A stretch of 64,000 nt of DNA. Origin: JAOABC01 sp041287495 (GTDB taxonomy: Bacteria; Aquificota; Aquificia; Aquificales; Hydrogenothermaceae). The notes beneath the pieces are model-generated. The model was given only the letters and a program-made list of their open reading frames with translations. It made no database searches and was not told the origin of the DNA. Positions within the stretch are counted from its first letter, which is position 1. Each line of letters starts with the position of its first letter. Shown here one piece after another: positions 1 to 8,232 of the stretch. The position numbers and the translations under genes are program-made. The stretch spans positions 124,001 through 188,000 of the forward strand of contig JBEULE010000040.1 of assembly GCA_041287495.1 (NCBI GenBank), given 5' to 3'.

Positions 1-99
1 TTTCTCAAGTCTATCAGCCTCTTTTTTTAGCTCTTCTACCTGTCCAAAAGAGTAACTATTTATTGTTAACAAGCTTATTAATATAAACCTCTTCAGCAA
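1..99 (-). CDS. Secreted coiled-coil protein, 5' end only (possible MotE-like flagellar protein)
   Basis: Only the first 33 codons lie in the window. A TTG start at 99-97 has a strong AAGGAG ribosome site just upstream. The translation begins with basic residues, then a hydrophobic stretch (FILISLLTIN) like a signal peptide or membrane anchor, then a charged helical stretch (EELKKEADRLEK) starting a coiled coil. The gene overlaps the 3' end of the FliJ-like gene by 44 bp in another frame. Its place after motA, motB and a FliJ-like gene would fit the periplasmic motor chaperone MotE, but the diagnostic part is outside the window. That identity is inference. Confidence 0.5.
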   Translation of the reverse strand, partial: MLKRFILISLLTINSYSFGQVEELKKEADRLEK

Positions 100-463
100 T
101 TTCAATCTCCTTTTTTTTGTCTAATAATTCTTCCTTTTCCTTATACTTTTTAATCAATATCTCAAAGGCTTTTTTCTGACCATATCTCAACTTAATATCT
201 TCTCTTAACCTTTCTAATTCGGCTTTTAACTTCTCTCTCTCTTTCTCAAGGTATTCTATCTGCTGTAGTAAAAATTTGATATACTCTATATTAGACTTAA
301 TACTAAAAATAGTAGTGGACTCTAAATTGATTGTATCTATTTTCTTTTTTAGGTCCTCTATCTTCTCCTCTAATTCTTTATAGTGAGCTAATCCTTTAAG
401 ATAAAGTGCAACTGTTTGCTCTATATGATAATTCATAATCTTTATGTATCTATCTGGATTCAT
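56..463 (-). CDS. FliJ-like coiled-coil protein
   Basis: The product has 135 residues, is almost entirely charged and helical, and shows long heptad-like stretches rich in Lys and Glu from about residue 28 to the end. Its size and topology match FliJ, the soluble coiled-coil component of the flagellar export apparatus that works with FliI and FliH. FliJ is poorly conserved in sequence, so this is a topology and context call. The start overlaps the end of motB by 14 bp, and the next gene begins inside its 3' end, so the four genes are probably co-translated in one motility operon. Another coiled-coil motor accessory protein is the alternative. Confidence 0.5.
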   Translation of the reverse strand: MNPDRYIKIMNYHIEQTVALYLKGLAHYKELEEKIEDLKKKIDTINLESTTIFSIKSNIEYIKFLLQQIEYLEKEREKLKAELERLREDIKLRYGQKKAFEILIKKYKEKEELLDKKKEIEIAEEVYINKLVNNK

Positions 464-1229
464 TCTTTTTCTCCTCAGGCTGAGTATTATTAATATTCTC
501 CCCTTTATTTTGCTGCTCTCTTAAATAAGCTTCTTTATCTGTTCCTGTGATAAGGTTTATCTCTATTCTTCTGTTCATTGACCTTCCTAAGGCTGAAGTG
601 TTTGGTGCTATCGGTCTTGTATCTGCATATCCTACTGCTGTAAATAGTTTAGGATCTAGACCTTGTTGTATGAGAAATCTTACTACTGCAGCAGCCCTTG
701 CAGCTGAAAGTTCCCAGTTAGATGGAAATCCACAACCTGCCGAAGGTGGGATATTATCTGTATGACCTTCAACCTCAACTGGAAGGTCTGCCTCTTTTAT
801 AATTTGAGCTATCTGTTTTAATAATTCTTGATTTTCATTACTTATATCTACGCTACATGGTTGAAATAGTATGTAGTCAAGTATCCTTATTTTAACACCC
901 ATAGGTATAAGTTCAACCTGTACTTTACCTTCAAGATTAAGCTGTTTTATTATTTTCTCTACTCTTTCCTTTATTTTTTTCCTAGCATCTTCCCTCTTTT
1001 GTTTAACTCCTGCTCCTTCTATTATAGAAGGTGGTGCAGCTGTAGATATAGGTTTGAAACTAAAAGCTGTAGATATAGCTTCGACAAAAGATGCTAATTT
1101 TTTCTTATCTATCGTAGATATAGCAAAAAGTGCTATAAATAGTGCCAATAACAGACTCAAAAAGTCAGCATAAGGAACTGCCCATCTTTCTCCTGCTCCG
1201 TGTTCTTCATGTTTTTTCTTTTTTGCCAA
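450..1229 (-). CDS. motB: Flagellar motor stator protein MotB
   Basis: MotB is the stator subunit that anchors the MotA/MotB ion channel to peptidoglycan. The 259-residue product has the MotB layout: a short basic cytoplasmic tail, one membrane helix at about residues 19-41 carrying the ion-binding aspartate D22 (PYADFLSLLLALF), a linker, and a C-terminal OmpA-like peptidoglycan-binding domain from about residue 115 (VEVEGHTDN, then NWELSAARA and NRRIEI). It lies one base after motA. Whether protons or sodium ions drive the motor cannot be decided from the sequence alone. A final Lys/Glu/Asn-rich tail of about 25 residues follows the OmpA domain. Confidence 0.95.
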   Translation of the reverse strand: MAKKKKHEEHGAGERWAVPYADFLSLLLALFIALFAISTIDKKKLASFVEAISTAFSFKPISTAAPPSIIEGAGVKQKREDARKKIKERVEKIIKQLNLEGKVQVELIPMGVKIRILDYILFQPCSVDISNENQELLKQIAQIIKEADLPVEVEGHTDNIPPSAGCGFPSNWELSAARAAAVVRFLIQQGLDPKLFTAVGYADTRPIAPNTSALGRSMNRRIEINLITGTDKEAYLREQQNKGENINNTQPEEKKNESR

Positions 1230-1230
1230 T

Positions 1231-1992
1231 TTACTCCTCTTTTGTCTCTGATTTTCCTGTATAAATCATCAGCTGTTCTCTAAGCATTTTTGGATTTTTA
1301 GATAGAGATATACCGATAATTCCTTCCATAATCATAACCCTTGTTTTTATTATATCTTTTGCTTTTGCTTTCATCTTGTGTCCCCATGGTCCAAACAGTA
1401 GGTATGAAGAAACGATACCTGTAACTGTAGCGGTAAACGCACCTGCTATTCCTTCTGCCATCTCTACCGGATTTTCAAGCCTCTTTAATGCCAGAATAAG
1501 ACCCATAACCGCTCCAACAAGTCCAAAAACAGGAGTGGTTTCACCAGCTGTAATCCAGTATTTAGATGCTCCTTCATAATACTCTTCTACTGCTTCTATC
1601 TCAAGTTCAAGTCTCTCTCGTATAACCTCCGGTTCCAACCCGTCAACGAGCATCTGTAAACCTTTTCTGAAAAACGGGTCTTCTATATTCCCTATATCTG
1701 CTTCTATTGAGAGAATACCTTCCTTTCTTGCCTTCTCAGCTATCTTAACTATCTGATCTAAAGTTTCTTCTGGATTGAGTTGTGGATTTCCAAAAACAAT
1801 CTTTAACTCTTTATAAGCTGCTACTACATATTTCTGTTTTGTAGCAACAACAGCTGCTGACAATGTGGTAGGAACAACTATAATTATAGATGATATATGG
1901 ATAAGTCCAGCAGGATTACCTCCCTCCATAATATCTCCTACAGCAAAGAGAACAAGCGCAGCTATAATTCCACCGATAGTAGTTAAATCCAT
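1231..1992 (-). CDS. motA: Flagellar motor stator protein MotA
   Basis: MotA forms the ion channel of the flagellar stator with MotB. The 253-residue protein has four membrane segments: two near the N-terminus (about 5-20 and 30-50) and two after a large cytoplasmic domain (about 148-170 and 182-202). The third helix contains the conserved TTPVFGLVGAVMGLI motif with the functional proline. The cytoplasmic loop carries the charged residues that meet FliG. A GGAGG ribosome site precedes the ATG. motB follows after one base and a ygfZ-like gene lies 12 bp upstream on the same strand. Confidence 0.95.
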   Translation of the reverse strand: MDLTTIGGIIAALVLFAVGDIMEGGNPAGLIHISSIIIVVPTTLSAAVVATKQKYVVAAYKELKIVFGNPQLNPEETLDQIVKIAEKARKEGILSIEADIGNIEDPFFRKGLQMLVDGLEPEVIRERLELEIEAVEEYYEGASKYWITAGETTPVFGLVGAVMGLILALKRLENPVEMAEGIAGAFTATVTGIVSSYLLFGPWGHKMKAKAKDIIKTRVMIMEGIIGISLSKNPKMLREQLMIYTGKSETKEE

Positions 1993-2004
1993 CTTTCCTC
2001 CGTC

Positions 2005-2916
2005 TTATTCTATATTTATCTCTCTACATACACATAATAATTTTAAATCTAAATTTTCTACTTTGTAAACTCTTTCGGTATCTACCATACTTTCTAAAAT
2101 GAAACCTATAGCCTCTAAACTATTTGTATTTACTGATGTTATTAAACCCACTTTCTTATCATTGTAAAATATAGGAGTATTCTCCGGAATTTCTTGAGAA
2201 AGTTTAAATTTAGCCATCACCCTTGGAGATTTTCCTCTGAAATATATTCTTGCTATAACTTCCTGTCCTGTATAACAGCCTTTATCAAAACTAATTGCAT
2301 ATTTGTAAACATTTGTTTCAAGTGGAATTATCCCTTCTTTCAATTCTCTATTTATTTTTGGTATGCAGTTTTTTATCCTCAGAGATTCAAATTTTTGATA
2401 ACTTACTTCCCCATCTCCAAAATTAAATTCCATATTAGAGAAGATATCAAATCCATCTGTACCTAATCTGAGGGGGTTTCTCAGTATATAACTATCAGAA
2501 GTTTTTATATACTCAAATTTATCTGGTAGCTTTTCTATGTTAAAGCCTTCTTTTAAAAACTCCGTAGCCTTTTCTCCGAAAACAAAATAGTGATTAAGGT
2601 TTAACACTTCAAAATAAACTTTTAGAGATAATTTTAATTTGTTAAAAAGTTCTACCCTTTGAACTGCTTCTCCTTCAAAATCAAGAATAAAATCCTCTCC
2701 ATTTTTTAATATAAAAAAATCATCTATTGGATATCCTTTACCATTTAACATAAGGTTGTAGTTAAATTTACCATCTTCAAGCTTTTTTATATCGTTTGTA
2801 AGTATACTGTTTAAAAATGCAACATGGTCAGGAATTTGTCCCATTTTTGGAGATATGATTTTAGAACTTTTACCATAAACTCTTATCTTCCCTCTGTTTA
2901 GCTTAATCCAATTCAT
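2005..2916 (-). CDS. ygfZ: YgfZ/GcvT-family folate-binding protein
   Basis: YgfZ family proteins (IBA57 in mitochondria) bind tetrahydrofolate and support assembly or repair of certain iron-sulfur enzymes. The 303-residue product carries the family signature KGCYTGQEVIAR at about residues 213-224, including the invariant cysteine, in a fold related to the aminomethyltransferase GcvT. The N-terminal part shows the typical pattern of a short DHVAFLNSILTNDI segment. It is the first gene of a minus-strand run leading into motA and motB. This linkage to motility looks positional, not functional. Many iron-sulfur enzymes in an anaerobic or microaerophilic thermophile would explain its presence. Confidence 0.85.
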   Translation of the reverse strand: MNWIKLNRGKIRVYGKSSKIISPKMGQIPDHVAFLNSILTNDIKKLEDGKFNYNLMLNGKGYPIDDFFILKNGEDFILDFEGEAVQRVELFNKLKLSLKVYFEVLNLNHYFVFGEKATEFLKEGFNIEKLPDKFEYIKTSDSYILRNPLRLGTDGFDIFSNMEFNFGDGEVSYQKFESLRIKNCIPKINRELKEGIIPLETNVYKYAISFDKGCYTGQEVIARIYFRGKSPRVMAKFKLSQEIPENTPIFYNDKKVGLITSVNTNSLEAIGFILESMVDTERVYKVENLDLKLLCVCREINIE

Positions 2917-2994
2917 AATGTCTCCTTTTCTATGAATATCAATGATATTTCAAACTATTTTACTATAATCCTATTTTAGGAAGCCTATTTGAAT

Positions 2995-3028
2995 TATACA
3001 ATTTCATATTCTATACAATTTCATATTC
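2995..3028. repeat. Tandem 17-bp direct repeat upstream of the SQR-like gene
   Basis: The 17-mer TATACAATTTCATATTC occurs twice back to back (2995-3011 and 3012-3028) with no mismatch. It lies just upstream of the extended -10 at 3030-3038, so it covers the -35 region. That position suggests two binding sites for a transcription factor, though simple AT-rich duplication is possible. Nothing else coding is visible in the 216-bp gap between 2917 and 3132. Confidence 0.6.
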
Positions 3029-3042
3029 ATGATATAATCATG
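3028..3042 (+). promoter_or_regulatory. Extended -10 promoter inside a palindrome, for the SQR-like gene
   Basis: The sequence CATGATATAATCATG is an inverted repeat with 6-bp arms (CATGAT and ATCATG) and a 3-bp centre. It contains TGATATAAT (3030-3038), an extended -10 element. A start of transcription near 3045 would give a leader of about 88 bases before the ATG at 3133, which has an AGGAGG ribosome site. A protein bound to the palindrome would block the promoter. The regulator is unknown. Confidence 0.5.
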
Positions 3043-3132
3043 TAATTATAATCAGTTAACATTTGCTAACAAAGTTGTATAGTAGTATTATATTAATATT
3101 AAATGTTAAATTAACATATATAGGAGGAAGTC

Positions 3133-4560
3133 ATGGCAAAGATTGTGATTGCAGGAAGCGGTTTTGCAGGACATTACGCTGCTTTGATCTTAGCTGATAA
3201 ATTGAAAGGGAAAGGTAATCACGAGATAACTGTAGTTACCCCCAACGAAACATTTAACTATATACCTTCTCTTATCTGGGTTGGTGTGGGTCAGATGCCT
3301 GTTGAAAAAACTCAGTTTAAGCTCAAGCCCGTTTATGATAAGTTTGGGATAAACTACGAGAGAGCTTTCTTAACAGAGGTTCATCCTGATGAGAATTACG
3401 TGATTATTGAAAGTTATGATACAAGGACACCTAAGAGACTTAACTATGATTATCTACTTGTTGCAACAGGTCCAAAGTTAAACTTTGATGCTACTCCCGG
3501 ACTTGGCCCAGATAAAGGTTATACATACTCTGTTTGTACTCCTCCTCATGCTGTAGAAACAGCAAAAGCTTATCTTGAGCTTGTAAAGAGACTTGAAAAA
3601 GGAGATAAAGCCAAGATAGTTGTAGGAACAGGACACGGTGGGTGTACTTGTCAAGGAGCAGCGTTTGAATATATAACAAATGTTCATAATGACCTCGTAG
3701 CAAGGGGCTTAAGAGATAGAGTAGAGCTTTTATGGTTATCCAATGAACCAAAACTCGGAGATTTTGGAATAGATGGGCTTGAAGCTAGGAGAGGTTCACT
3801 AATTTTCACTTCAGAGATGATGGCTGAAGGTATGTTCTACGATTATGGAATAAAGTATGAGATAAGAAGTCATGTCCATAAGGTAGATGAGAAGAAGATA
3901 TACACCGAAAATATAGACGGAGAATTCAAAGAGATTGAGTATGACTTTGCTATGCTCATACCTCCATTTGCTGGGCAACCTATAAAGTGGATAGATAAAG
4001 ATGGAAATGATATAAAAGATAAAGTGTGCAATCCTGCTGGTTTTGTTAAAGTTGATGCTGTATATGGAAAACCTTACGAAGAGCTTGATGGTCCAGATTG
4101 GCCAAAGACATATCAAAATCCTGTTTATAAAAACATATTTGCAGCAGGTATTGCATTTGCACCTCCGGGGCCGTTGTCTAAGCCAAGTAAATCACCTAAC
4201 GGAACATTAATTGCCCCTGCTCCACCAAGAACTGGATACACTGCAGAGTTATCTGGAAAAGCTGCTGCTTTAAATATAGTTGATATGATAGAGGGAAGGG
4301 AGCCTCAAAATACAGCTTCTATGGCTGAAACTCCGGGACTCTGTATTGCTTCTATGAAAAACGGGATATTTAGTGGAATGGCAGGAACAATAGCTATTTA
4401 TCCAGTAGCAAGAAACAGAGCTAAATATCCGGAATACGGAAGAGATTTAGATCTTTCTCTTGCTGAACCTGGTAAAGCTGGAGCTTGGTTTAAATTGGGG
4501 CTTCACTATGCTTTCTTATGGAAGTTACAAGGTAAACCTTTCTGGAAATTAATACCTTAA
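3133..4560 (+). CDS. Sulfide:quinone oxidoreductase-like flavoprotein
   Basis: The enzyme family oxidises sulfide and passes electrons to membrane quinone. The 475-residue product opens with an FAD-binding Rossmann motif (IVIAGSGFAG, about 4-13), has a second motif LLVATGPKL near 108, and a third FAD contact NIFAAGIAFAPPGP near 334. Cysteines at 135 (in YSVCTPPHA), 171 and 173 (GGCTCQ), and 299 are candidates for the redox-active pair. The C-terminus is aromatic and hydrophobic, as in SQRs that sit on the membrane surface. It is longer than classical type I SQR (about 430 residues), and the cysteine spacing differs, so the subtype is open. A flavocytochrome c-type subunit is less likely because no cytochrome partner is adjacent. 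A 47-residue protein follows 18 bp downstream. Confidence 0.8.
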   Translation: MAKIVIAGSGFAGHYAALILADKLKGKGNHEITVVTPNETFNYIPSLIWVGVGQMPVEKTQFKLKPVYDKFGINYERAFLTEVHPDENYVIIESYDTRTPKRLNYDYLLVATGPKLNFDATPGLGPDKGYTYSVCTPPHAVETAKAYLELVKRLEKGDKAKIVVGTGHGGCTCQGAAFEYITNVHNDLVARGLRDRVELLWLSNEPKLGDFGIDGLEARRGSLIFTSEMMAEGMFYDYGIKYEIRSHVHKVDEKKIYTENIDGEFKEIEYDFAMLIPPFAGQPIKWIDKDGNDIKDKVCNPAGFVKVDAVYGKPYEELDGPDWPKTYQNPVYKNIFAAGIAFAPPGPLSKPSKSPNGTLIAPAPPRTGYTAELSGKAAALNIVDMIEGREPQNTASMAETPGLCIASMKNGIFSGMAGTIAIYPVARNRAKYPEYGRDLDLSLAEPGKAGAWFKLGLHYAFLWKLQGKPFWKLIP

Positions 4561-4578
4561 AATCAAGGAGGAGTAATT

Positions 4579-4722
4579 ATGGCACAGGCAAAATTTAGAT
4601 TTTCAGATTCTGACAGAAGAAGGATGCACTCTCTAATTTCTCAATTTTTCAGAGCTATATCTTTGGCTTTCCACTTTTTAAAATTGGTAAAATTTGCGGA
4701 AAAAGGTTATAAGACTCATTAA
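4579..4722 (+). CDS. Small basic amphipathic protein (47 aa) downstream of the SQR-like gene
   Basis: ATG at 4579 follows an ideal AAGGAGGAG ribosome site and opens a 47-codon frame ending TAA at 4722. The product starts MAQAKFRFSDSDRRRMHS, then has a hydrophobic and aromatic helix (LISQFFRAISLAFHFLKLVKF) and a short basic tail. This suggests a peripheral membrane helix. The gene lies 18 bp after the flavoprotein gene and before a hairpin, so the two are almost certainly one transcript. No family is recognised. A role as a small subunit or membrane tether of the flavoprotein is inference. Confidence 0.65.
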   Translation: MAQAKFRFSDSDRRRMHSLISQFFRAISLAFHFLKLVKFAEKGYKTH

Positions 4723-4729
4723 TATCTAT

Positions 4730-4749
4730 GGTGGGCTTTAAGGCTCACC
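4730..4749 (+). terminator. Hairpin between the convergent SQR-like and nadD genes
   Basis: GGTGGGC and GGCTCACC can pair (with G-T wobbles) around a short TTTAA loop. The hairpin lies 7 bases after the small gene's stop and 3 bases before the nadD stop, where a bidirectional terminator is expected. The following T-run is short, so strength is uncertain. Confidence 0.45.
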
Positions 4750-4752
4750 TTC

Positions 4753-5379
4753 TTATCTGTAAAGATTATTTTTATAAATATACTCAGCAACTTCTTTTAC
4801 AACTAAATATCTTATAGAGAGATTTTTCTTTATCCTTTCTCTTATTTCAGTAGATGAAATATCCATTCTTCGTTTAGAGTAAATATATACTCCTGTTTTA
4901 TTAAAGTCAATCCTGTTGTGATTCAGTACCTGTATATCACTATTTATTTTATAAACAACTTCTTTTATCTGATCTATATAAGCTTTATCTCTAAAAACTA
5001 CGATGAAGTTTGCAGTGTTAAGTAATCTTTTTGGTTCTTTCCACTTTTCAAGAGTTAAAAAAGCATCTGTCCCAACAATAAATGCTGGATTGTATCCTAA
5101 TTTCTCTTTGAAAAAGTTAAGAGTATCTATGGAGTAAGATTTGCCTTTTTTATCAATTTCGTATGTAGATATATCAAAATTAGGATTATCTGAAATTGCA
5201 AGTTTAAGCATATTTAACCTATCTTCTGCAGAGGCAGAATGGGAAAACTTTAAGGGAGAAAGGTAGGCTGGAGTAAATATAATCTTTTCTAAACTAAAAT
5301 ATTCCCTTATATCTTCTGCAATACGGAGGTGACCCAGATGAACTGGGTCAAAACTGCCTCCGAATATTGCAACAGTCAT
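4753..5379 (-). CDS. nadD: Nicotinate-nucleotide adenylyltransferase
   Basis: NadD transfers AMP from ATP to nicotinate mononucleotide to make deamido-NAD in the NAD pathway. The 208-residue protein has the nucleotidyltransferase motif GGSFDPVHLGHL at residues 7-18 (HxGH type) and the C-terminal MDISSTEIRERI signature (SSTxIR). Length fits the family. Its ATG overlaps the htrA stop by one base, so it is translationally coupled to htrA. nadE, the next enzyme of the pathway, is in this window at 20823-22547. Confidence 0.95.
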   Translation of the reverse strand: MTVAIFGGSFDPVHLGHLRIAEDIREYFSLEKIIFTPAYLSPLKFSHSASAEDRLNMLKLAISDNPNFDISTYEIDKKGKSYSIDTLNFFKEKLGYNPAFIVGTDAFLTLEKWKEPKRLLNTANFIVVFRDKAYIDQIKEVVYKINSDIQVLNHNRIDFNKTGVYIYSKRRMDISSTEIRERIKKNLSIRYLVVKEVAEYIYKNNLYR

Positions 5380-6839
5380 TATTTTAAAGGAAGAGATATA
5401 TAAGTTCCTATATCCTGTCTCTGGATATAGAGTAACACACTGTCAGAACCAGATTTAATAGCTTGTTTTATCTCTTTCCAAAACTCAGCTGAATTTTTTA
5501 CTGGTTTTTTGTTTACTGATAATATAATATCTCCTGCTTGTAGTCCAGCATCTTCTGCAACTGACCCACTTTTTACATCATAAACTAAAACACCATAATC
5601 AACTTTTGGAAGCCCGTATTTCTGTATAATCTGTGGAGTTATATCTTTAACTATCAATCCTAAACTATTTTCATCTGGAGTTTGTTTATCTTCTGTGTTA
5701 TTTGCCTTATCTTCTTCAAGAGATACTGTTTTAACTTTAAAGTCTAATAATTTACCATCTCTTAAAACTTTTACTGAAATTTCTGTTCCCGGAGGATTTT
5801 TCATTATTTGATTTTGTAGGTCAGATATATCTGTAATCTTTTTACCATTTACTTCTACTATAACATCTCCTGATTTTATACCTGCTTTATCTGCTGGACC
5901 ACCAGGCTGAACATTAGAAACTATTGCACCATAATTTACTCCAAAATGTTCTGCTAACTCTGGAGTAACAGGTTGAACGATTACACCTATCTTACTTCTC
6001 TTAACTTTTCCATATTTTAATATCTGTTCCATTACCCATTTTGCTTGATTTACCGGAACTGCAAATCCTAGTCCCTGTGCTCCTTGTATTATAGCCGTAT
6101 TTATTCCAACTACCTCTCCTTTTACATTAACTAAAGGTCCTCCGGAATTTCCTGGATTAATAGCTGCATCTGTCTGTATAAATCCTTCTCCAGGTCTGTC
6201 TTCTATCTGTCTGTTTTTAGCAGAAACAATACCGATTGTTATCGTATCTGTAAGTCCTAAAGGACTACCTATAGCTATAACTGTACTTCCTACTTTTAAA
6301 GTATCGGAATCTCCAAGTTTAAGCATATTCTCTGCTGCAAATTTCTCTATTCCTTTTTTGAAAGGAACTCCAACAACGGCTATATCACTTAACCTATCTC
6401 CACCTATAACTTTACCTTCTACTGCTACTTTATTTTTAAAGAGAACTTGTATATTTTTGGCATTATCTATAACATGGTTGTTTGTAAGTAGATAAACCAA
6501 TTTTTTATCGTAATCTATAGCTACTATAAATCCAGAGCCAAGTCCCTGTCTTCTTTGCTTAAATTCCGGTTGATTTGGAATACCAAAGAAATCACCAAAA
6601 GGTATATCAAAAAATGGATTTGGAACTTTTACCTCTTGGGTTGTGTATATTGTAGCAACACCATTAGATACTTTTTCAATAAGGGCTATCCTCTCTTTTT
6701 CTTGTGCTTCTAAAGTAGGAGAGCTTAAAGATGGTCCATCGTTTACCACAAAAGACTTACCCAGCTTTGCTGAAAATTGAGCAAGTCCTATATAGGTAAC
6801 TGCCAGTATAACTATGATGGGTAAAACAAATTTTTTCAT
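5379..6839 (-). CDS. htrA: Periplasmic HtrA/Deg serine protease with two PDZ domains
   Basis: This is an envelope protease and chaperone of the DegP/DegQ family. The start chosen is the ATG at 6839-6837, which has an AGGAGG site 11 bases upstream. A longer open frame of 16 more codons reaches 6887 but lacks a good site. The 486-residue product has an N-terminal hydrophobic signal or anchor (residues 3-20), a trypsin-like domain with the triad H122 (TNNHVIDN), D152 (RLSDIAVVG) and S232 (GNSGGPLVN), and two PDZ domains at about 270-360 and 395-480. nadD follows with a one-base overlap. Confidence 0.93.
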   Translation of the reverse strand: MKKFVLPIIVILAVTYIGLAQFSAKLGKSFVVNDGPSLSSPTLEAQEKERIALIEKVSNGVATIYTTQEVKVPNPFFDIPFGDFFGIPNQPEFKQRRQGLGSGFIVAIDYDKKLVYLLTNNHVIDNAKNIQVLFKNKVAVEGKVIGGDRLSDIAVVGVPFKKGIEKFAAENMLKLGDSDTLKVGSTVIAIGSPLGLTDTITIGIVSAKNRQIEDRPGEGFIQTDAAINPGNSGGPLVNVKGEVVGINTAIIQGAQGLGFAVPVNQAKWVMEQILKYGKVKRSKIGVIVQPVTPELAEHFGVNYGAIVSNVQPGGPADKAGIKSGDVIVEVNGKKITDISDLQNQIMKNPPGTEISVKVLRDGKLLDFKVKTVSLEEDKANNTEDKQTPDENSLGLIVKDITPQIIQKYGLPKVDYGVLVYDVKSGSVAEDAGLQAGDIILSVNKKPVKNSAEFWKEIKQAIKSGSDSVLLYIQRQDIGTYISLPLK

Positions 6840-6888
6840 GATTCTCACAACCTCCTTTCTGCTAATCAACTTTTTCCTCACTTTCAAA

Positions 6889-6897
6889 TGGTATAAT
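6889..6897 (+). promoter_or_regulatory. Extended -10 promoter for the UbiA-family gene
   Basis: TGGTATAAT at 6889-6897 is a textbook extended -10 element 38 bases before the GTG start at 6935. It lies in the divergent gap between htrA and the prenyltransferase gene. No clear -35 hexamer is visible. Confidence 0.5.
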
Positions 6898-6934
6898 TAA
6901 TTATAATGATAACTTCAAGAGGTTCAATAAACAA

Positions 6935-7795
6935 GTGTTAAATAAGATTAAAACATATTTTGAACTTATAAAATTTTCACATACTATCTTTGCTCTTCCT
7001 TTTGGATTTGCTTCCATCTTTATGGTAGAGAAAGGTTTACCACCTTTTAATAAGGTACTCTGGATTTTGCTGGCTTTGATTTTTGCAAGAACTGCCGGCA
7101 TGGCATTCAACAGATATATAGACATTCCAATAGATAAGTTAAATCCGAGAACAAAAAATTGGTCCTCTGCTTCTGGAAAGGTTAAACCTTTAGAGATAAT
7201 GGCTATTGGAATTTTGTCTTCTATAGCTTTTATGTATGCTTCTTACAATCTAAATATGCTTGCTTTTTGGCTTTCTCCTGTAGTTATTCTTCTTTTACTT
7301 CTCTATCCTGCTGGAAAGAGATTTACTGAGTATGTCCATCTTATTTTGGGGTTAGTATATTTTTTAATCCCTATAGCAGTAAGTATAGCTCTAAAAGGTT
7401 ATATTGAGTTATCTATGGTAGCTTTGGGTGTTGCTATGGCATTTTGGGTATCTGGGTTTGATATACTCTATGCTTTACAGGATTATAGTTTTGATAAACA
7501 GTATAATATTTACTCTATTCCTGCAAAGTTTGGTATAAAAAGAGCTATACAGATAGCAAGGTTTTTTCATATATTAACATTTGTGTTTATCATTGTTTCC
7601 GGGGTTTTGGCTGGTATGAAGTTTATATACTTTATTGGTGTATTTATTTTAGCCGGATTTTTGGTGTATGAACACAGTCTAATAAAAGAGGATGATTTAT
7701 CAAAGGTAAATAAAGCGTTCTTTACAGTTAATGGATTTGTAAGTATAATTTTCTTACTTTTTGTCCTTGCTGATATATATTTGGAGGTTTGGTGA
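6935..7795 (+). CDS. UbiA-family prenyltransferase (menaquinone-type, MqnP-like)
   Basis: UbiA-family enzymes attach a polyprenyl chain to an aromatic ring in the membrane. The 286-residue protein has about eight membrane helices and both Asp-rich motifs: NRYIDIPIDKLNPRTKN at about residues 59-75, and DILYALQDYSFDKQ near 180. It starts at GTG with AAGAGG upstream. The organism carries an MqnA domain (60087-61685), so it probably makes menaquinone by the futalosine route. This enzyme would then be the MqnP-like step, and not 4-hydroxybenzoate prenylation. That choice is inference. fabZ overlaps its stop codon. Confidence 0.85.
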   Translation: MLNKIKTYFELIKFSHTIFALPFGFASIFMVEKGLPPFNKVLWILLALIFARTAGMAFNRYIDIPIDKLNPRTKNWSSASGKVKPLEIMAIGILSSIAFMYASYNLNMLAFWLSPVVILLLLLYPAGKRFTEYVHLILGLVYFLIPIAVSIALKGYIELSMVALGVAMAFWVSGFDILYALQDYSFDKQYNIYSIPAKFGIKRAIQIARFFHILTFVFIIVSGVLAGMKFIYFIGVFILAGFLVYEHSLIKEDDLSKVNKAFFTVNGFVSIIFLLFVLADIYLEVW

Positions 7796-8232
7796 TGTAT
7801 GAAGATGTTATGAAGATAATGGATATATTGCCTCATAGATATCCATTTTTACTTGTAGATAGGATATTGGAGCTTGACCTTGAAAATATGAAAGTGGTTG
7901 CTCTTAAAAATGTTACTTACAATGAGCCATTCTTCGTTGGTCATTTTCCAAATAACCCTGTTATGCCTGGTGTATTGATAATAGAAGCTATGGCTCAAGT
8001 AGGTGCATATATGATGCTTAAAAAAGCACAGATAGATAAAGGGACAGTTCTGTTTGCAAGTATAGAAGAAGCAAAGTTTAGAAAACCTGTAGTTCCAGGA
8101 GACCAGATTATATTTGAAGTAGAAGGTATAAATATAAAGAAATCTATGGGGAAAATAAAAGGAGTTGCTAAGGTTGATGGACAGGTTGTCTGTGAAGCTA
8201 CCCTTATGGCAGCTGTAAGAAAAGGATTTTAA
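7795..8232 (+). CDS. fabZ: 3-hydroxyacyl-ACP dehydratase FabZ
   Basis: FabZ dehydrates 3-hydroxyacyl-ACP in fatty acid elongation. The start chosen is the ATG at 7795, 7 bases after GGAGG and overlapping the preceding TGA. TTG and GTG codons lie just upstream but are too close to that site. The 145-residue product has the hot-dog fold signature with catalytic H50 and E64 (GHFPNNPVMPGVLIIEAMAQ) and the N-terminal ILPHRYPFLLVDR motif. The last codons run into the first copy of a 36-bp repeat. Confidence 0.95.
   Translation: MYEDVMKIMDILPHRYPFLLVDRILELDLENMKVVALKNVTYNEPFFVGHFPNNPVMPGVLIIEAMAQVGAYMMLKKAQIDKGTVLFASIEEAKFRKPVVPGDQIIFEVEGINIKKSMGKIKGVAKVDGQVVCEATLMAAVRKGF

Noticed and set aside
3811..4116. 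A minus-strand frame of 101 residues inside the SQR-like gene
   Set aside because: It lies antisense to a gene with clear FAD motifs and has no ribosome site or protein-like composition.
3133..4560. Flavocytochrome c sulfide dehydrogenase flavoprotein subunit
   Set aside because: No cytochrome subunit or Tat signal is present, and the protein starts directly with the FAD-binding motif, as in SQRs.
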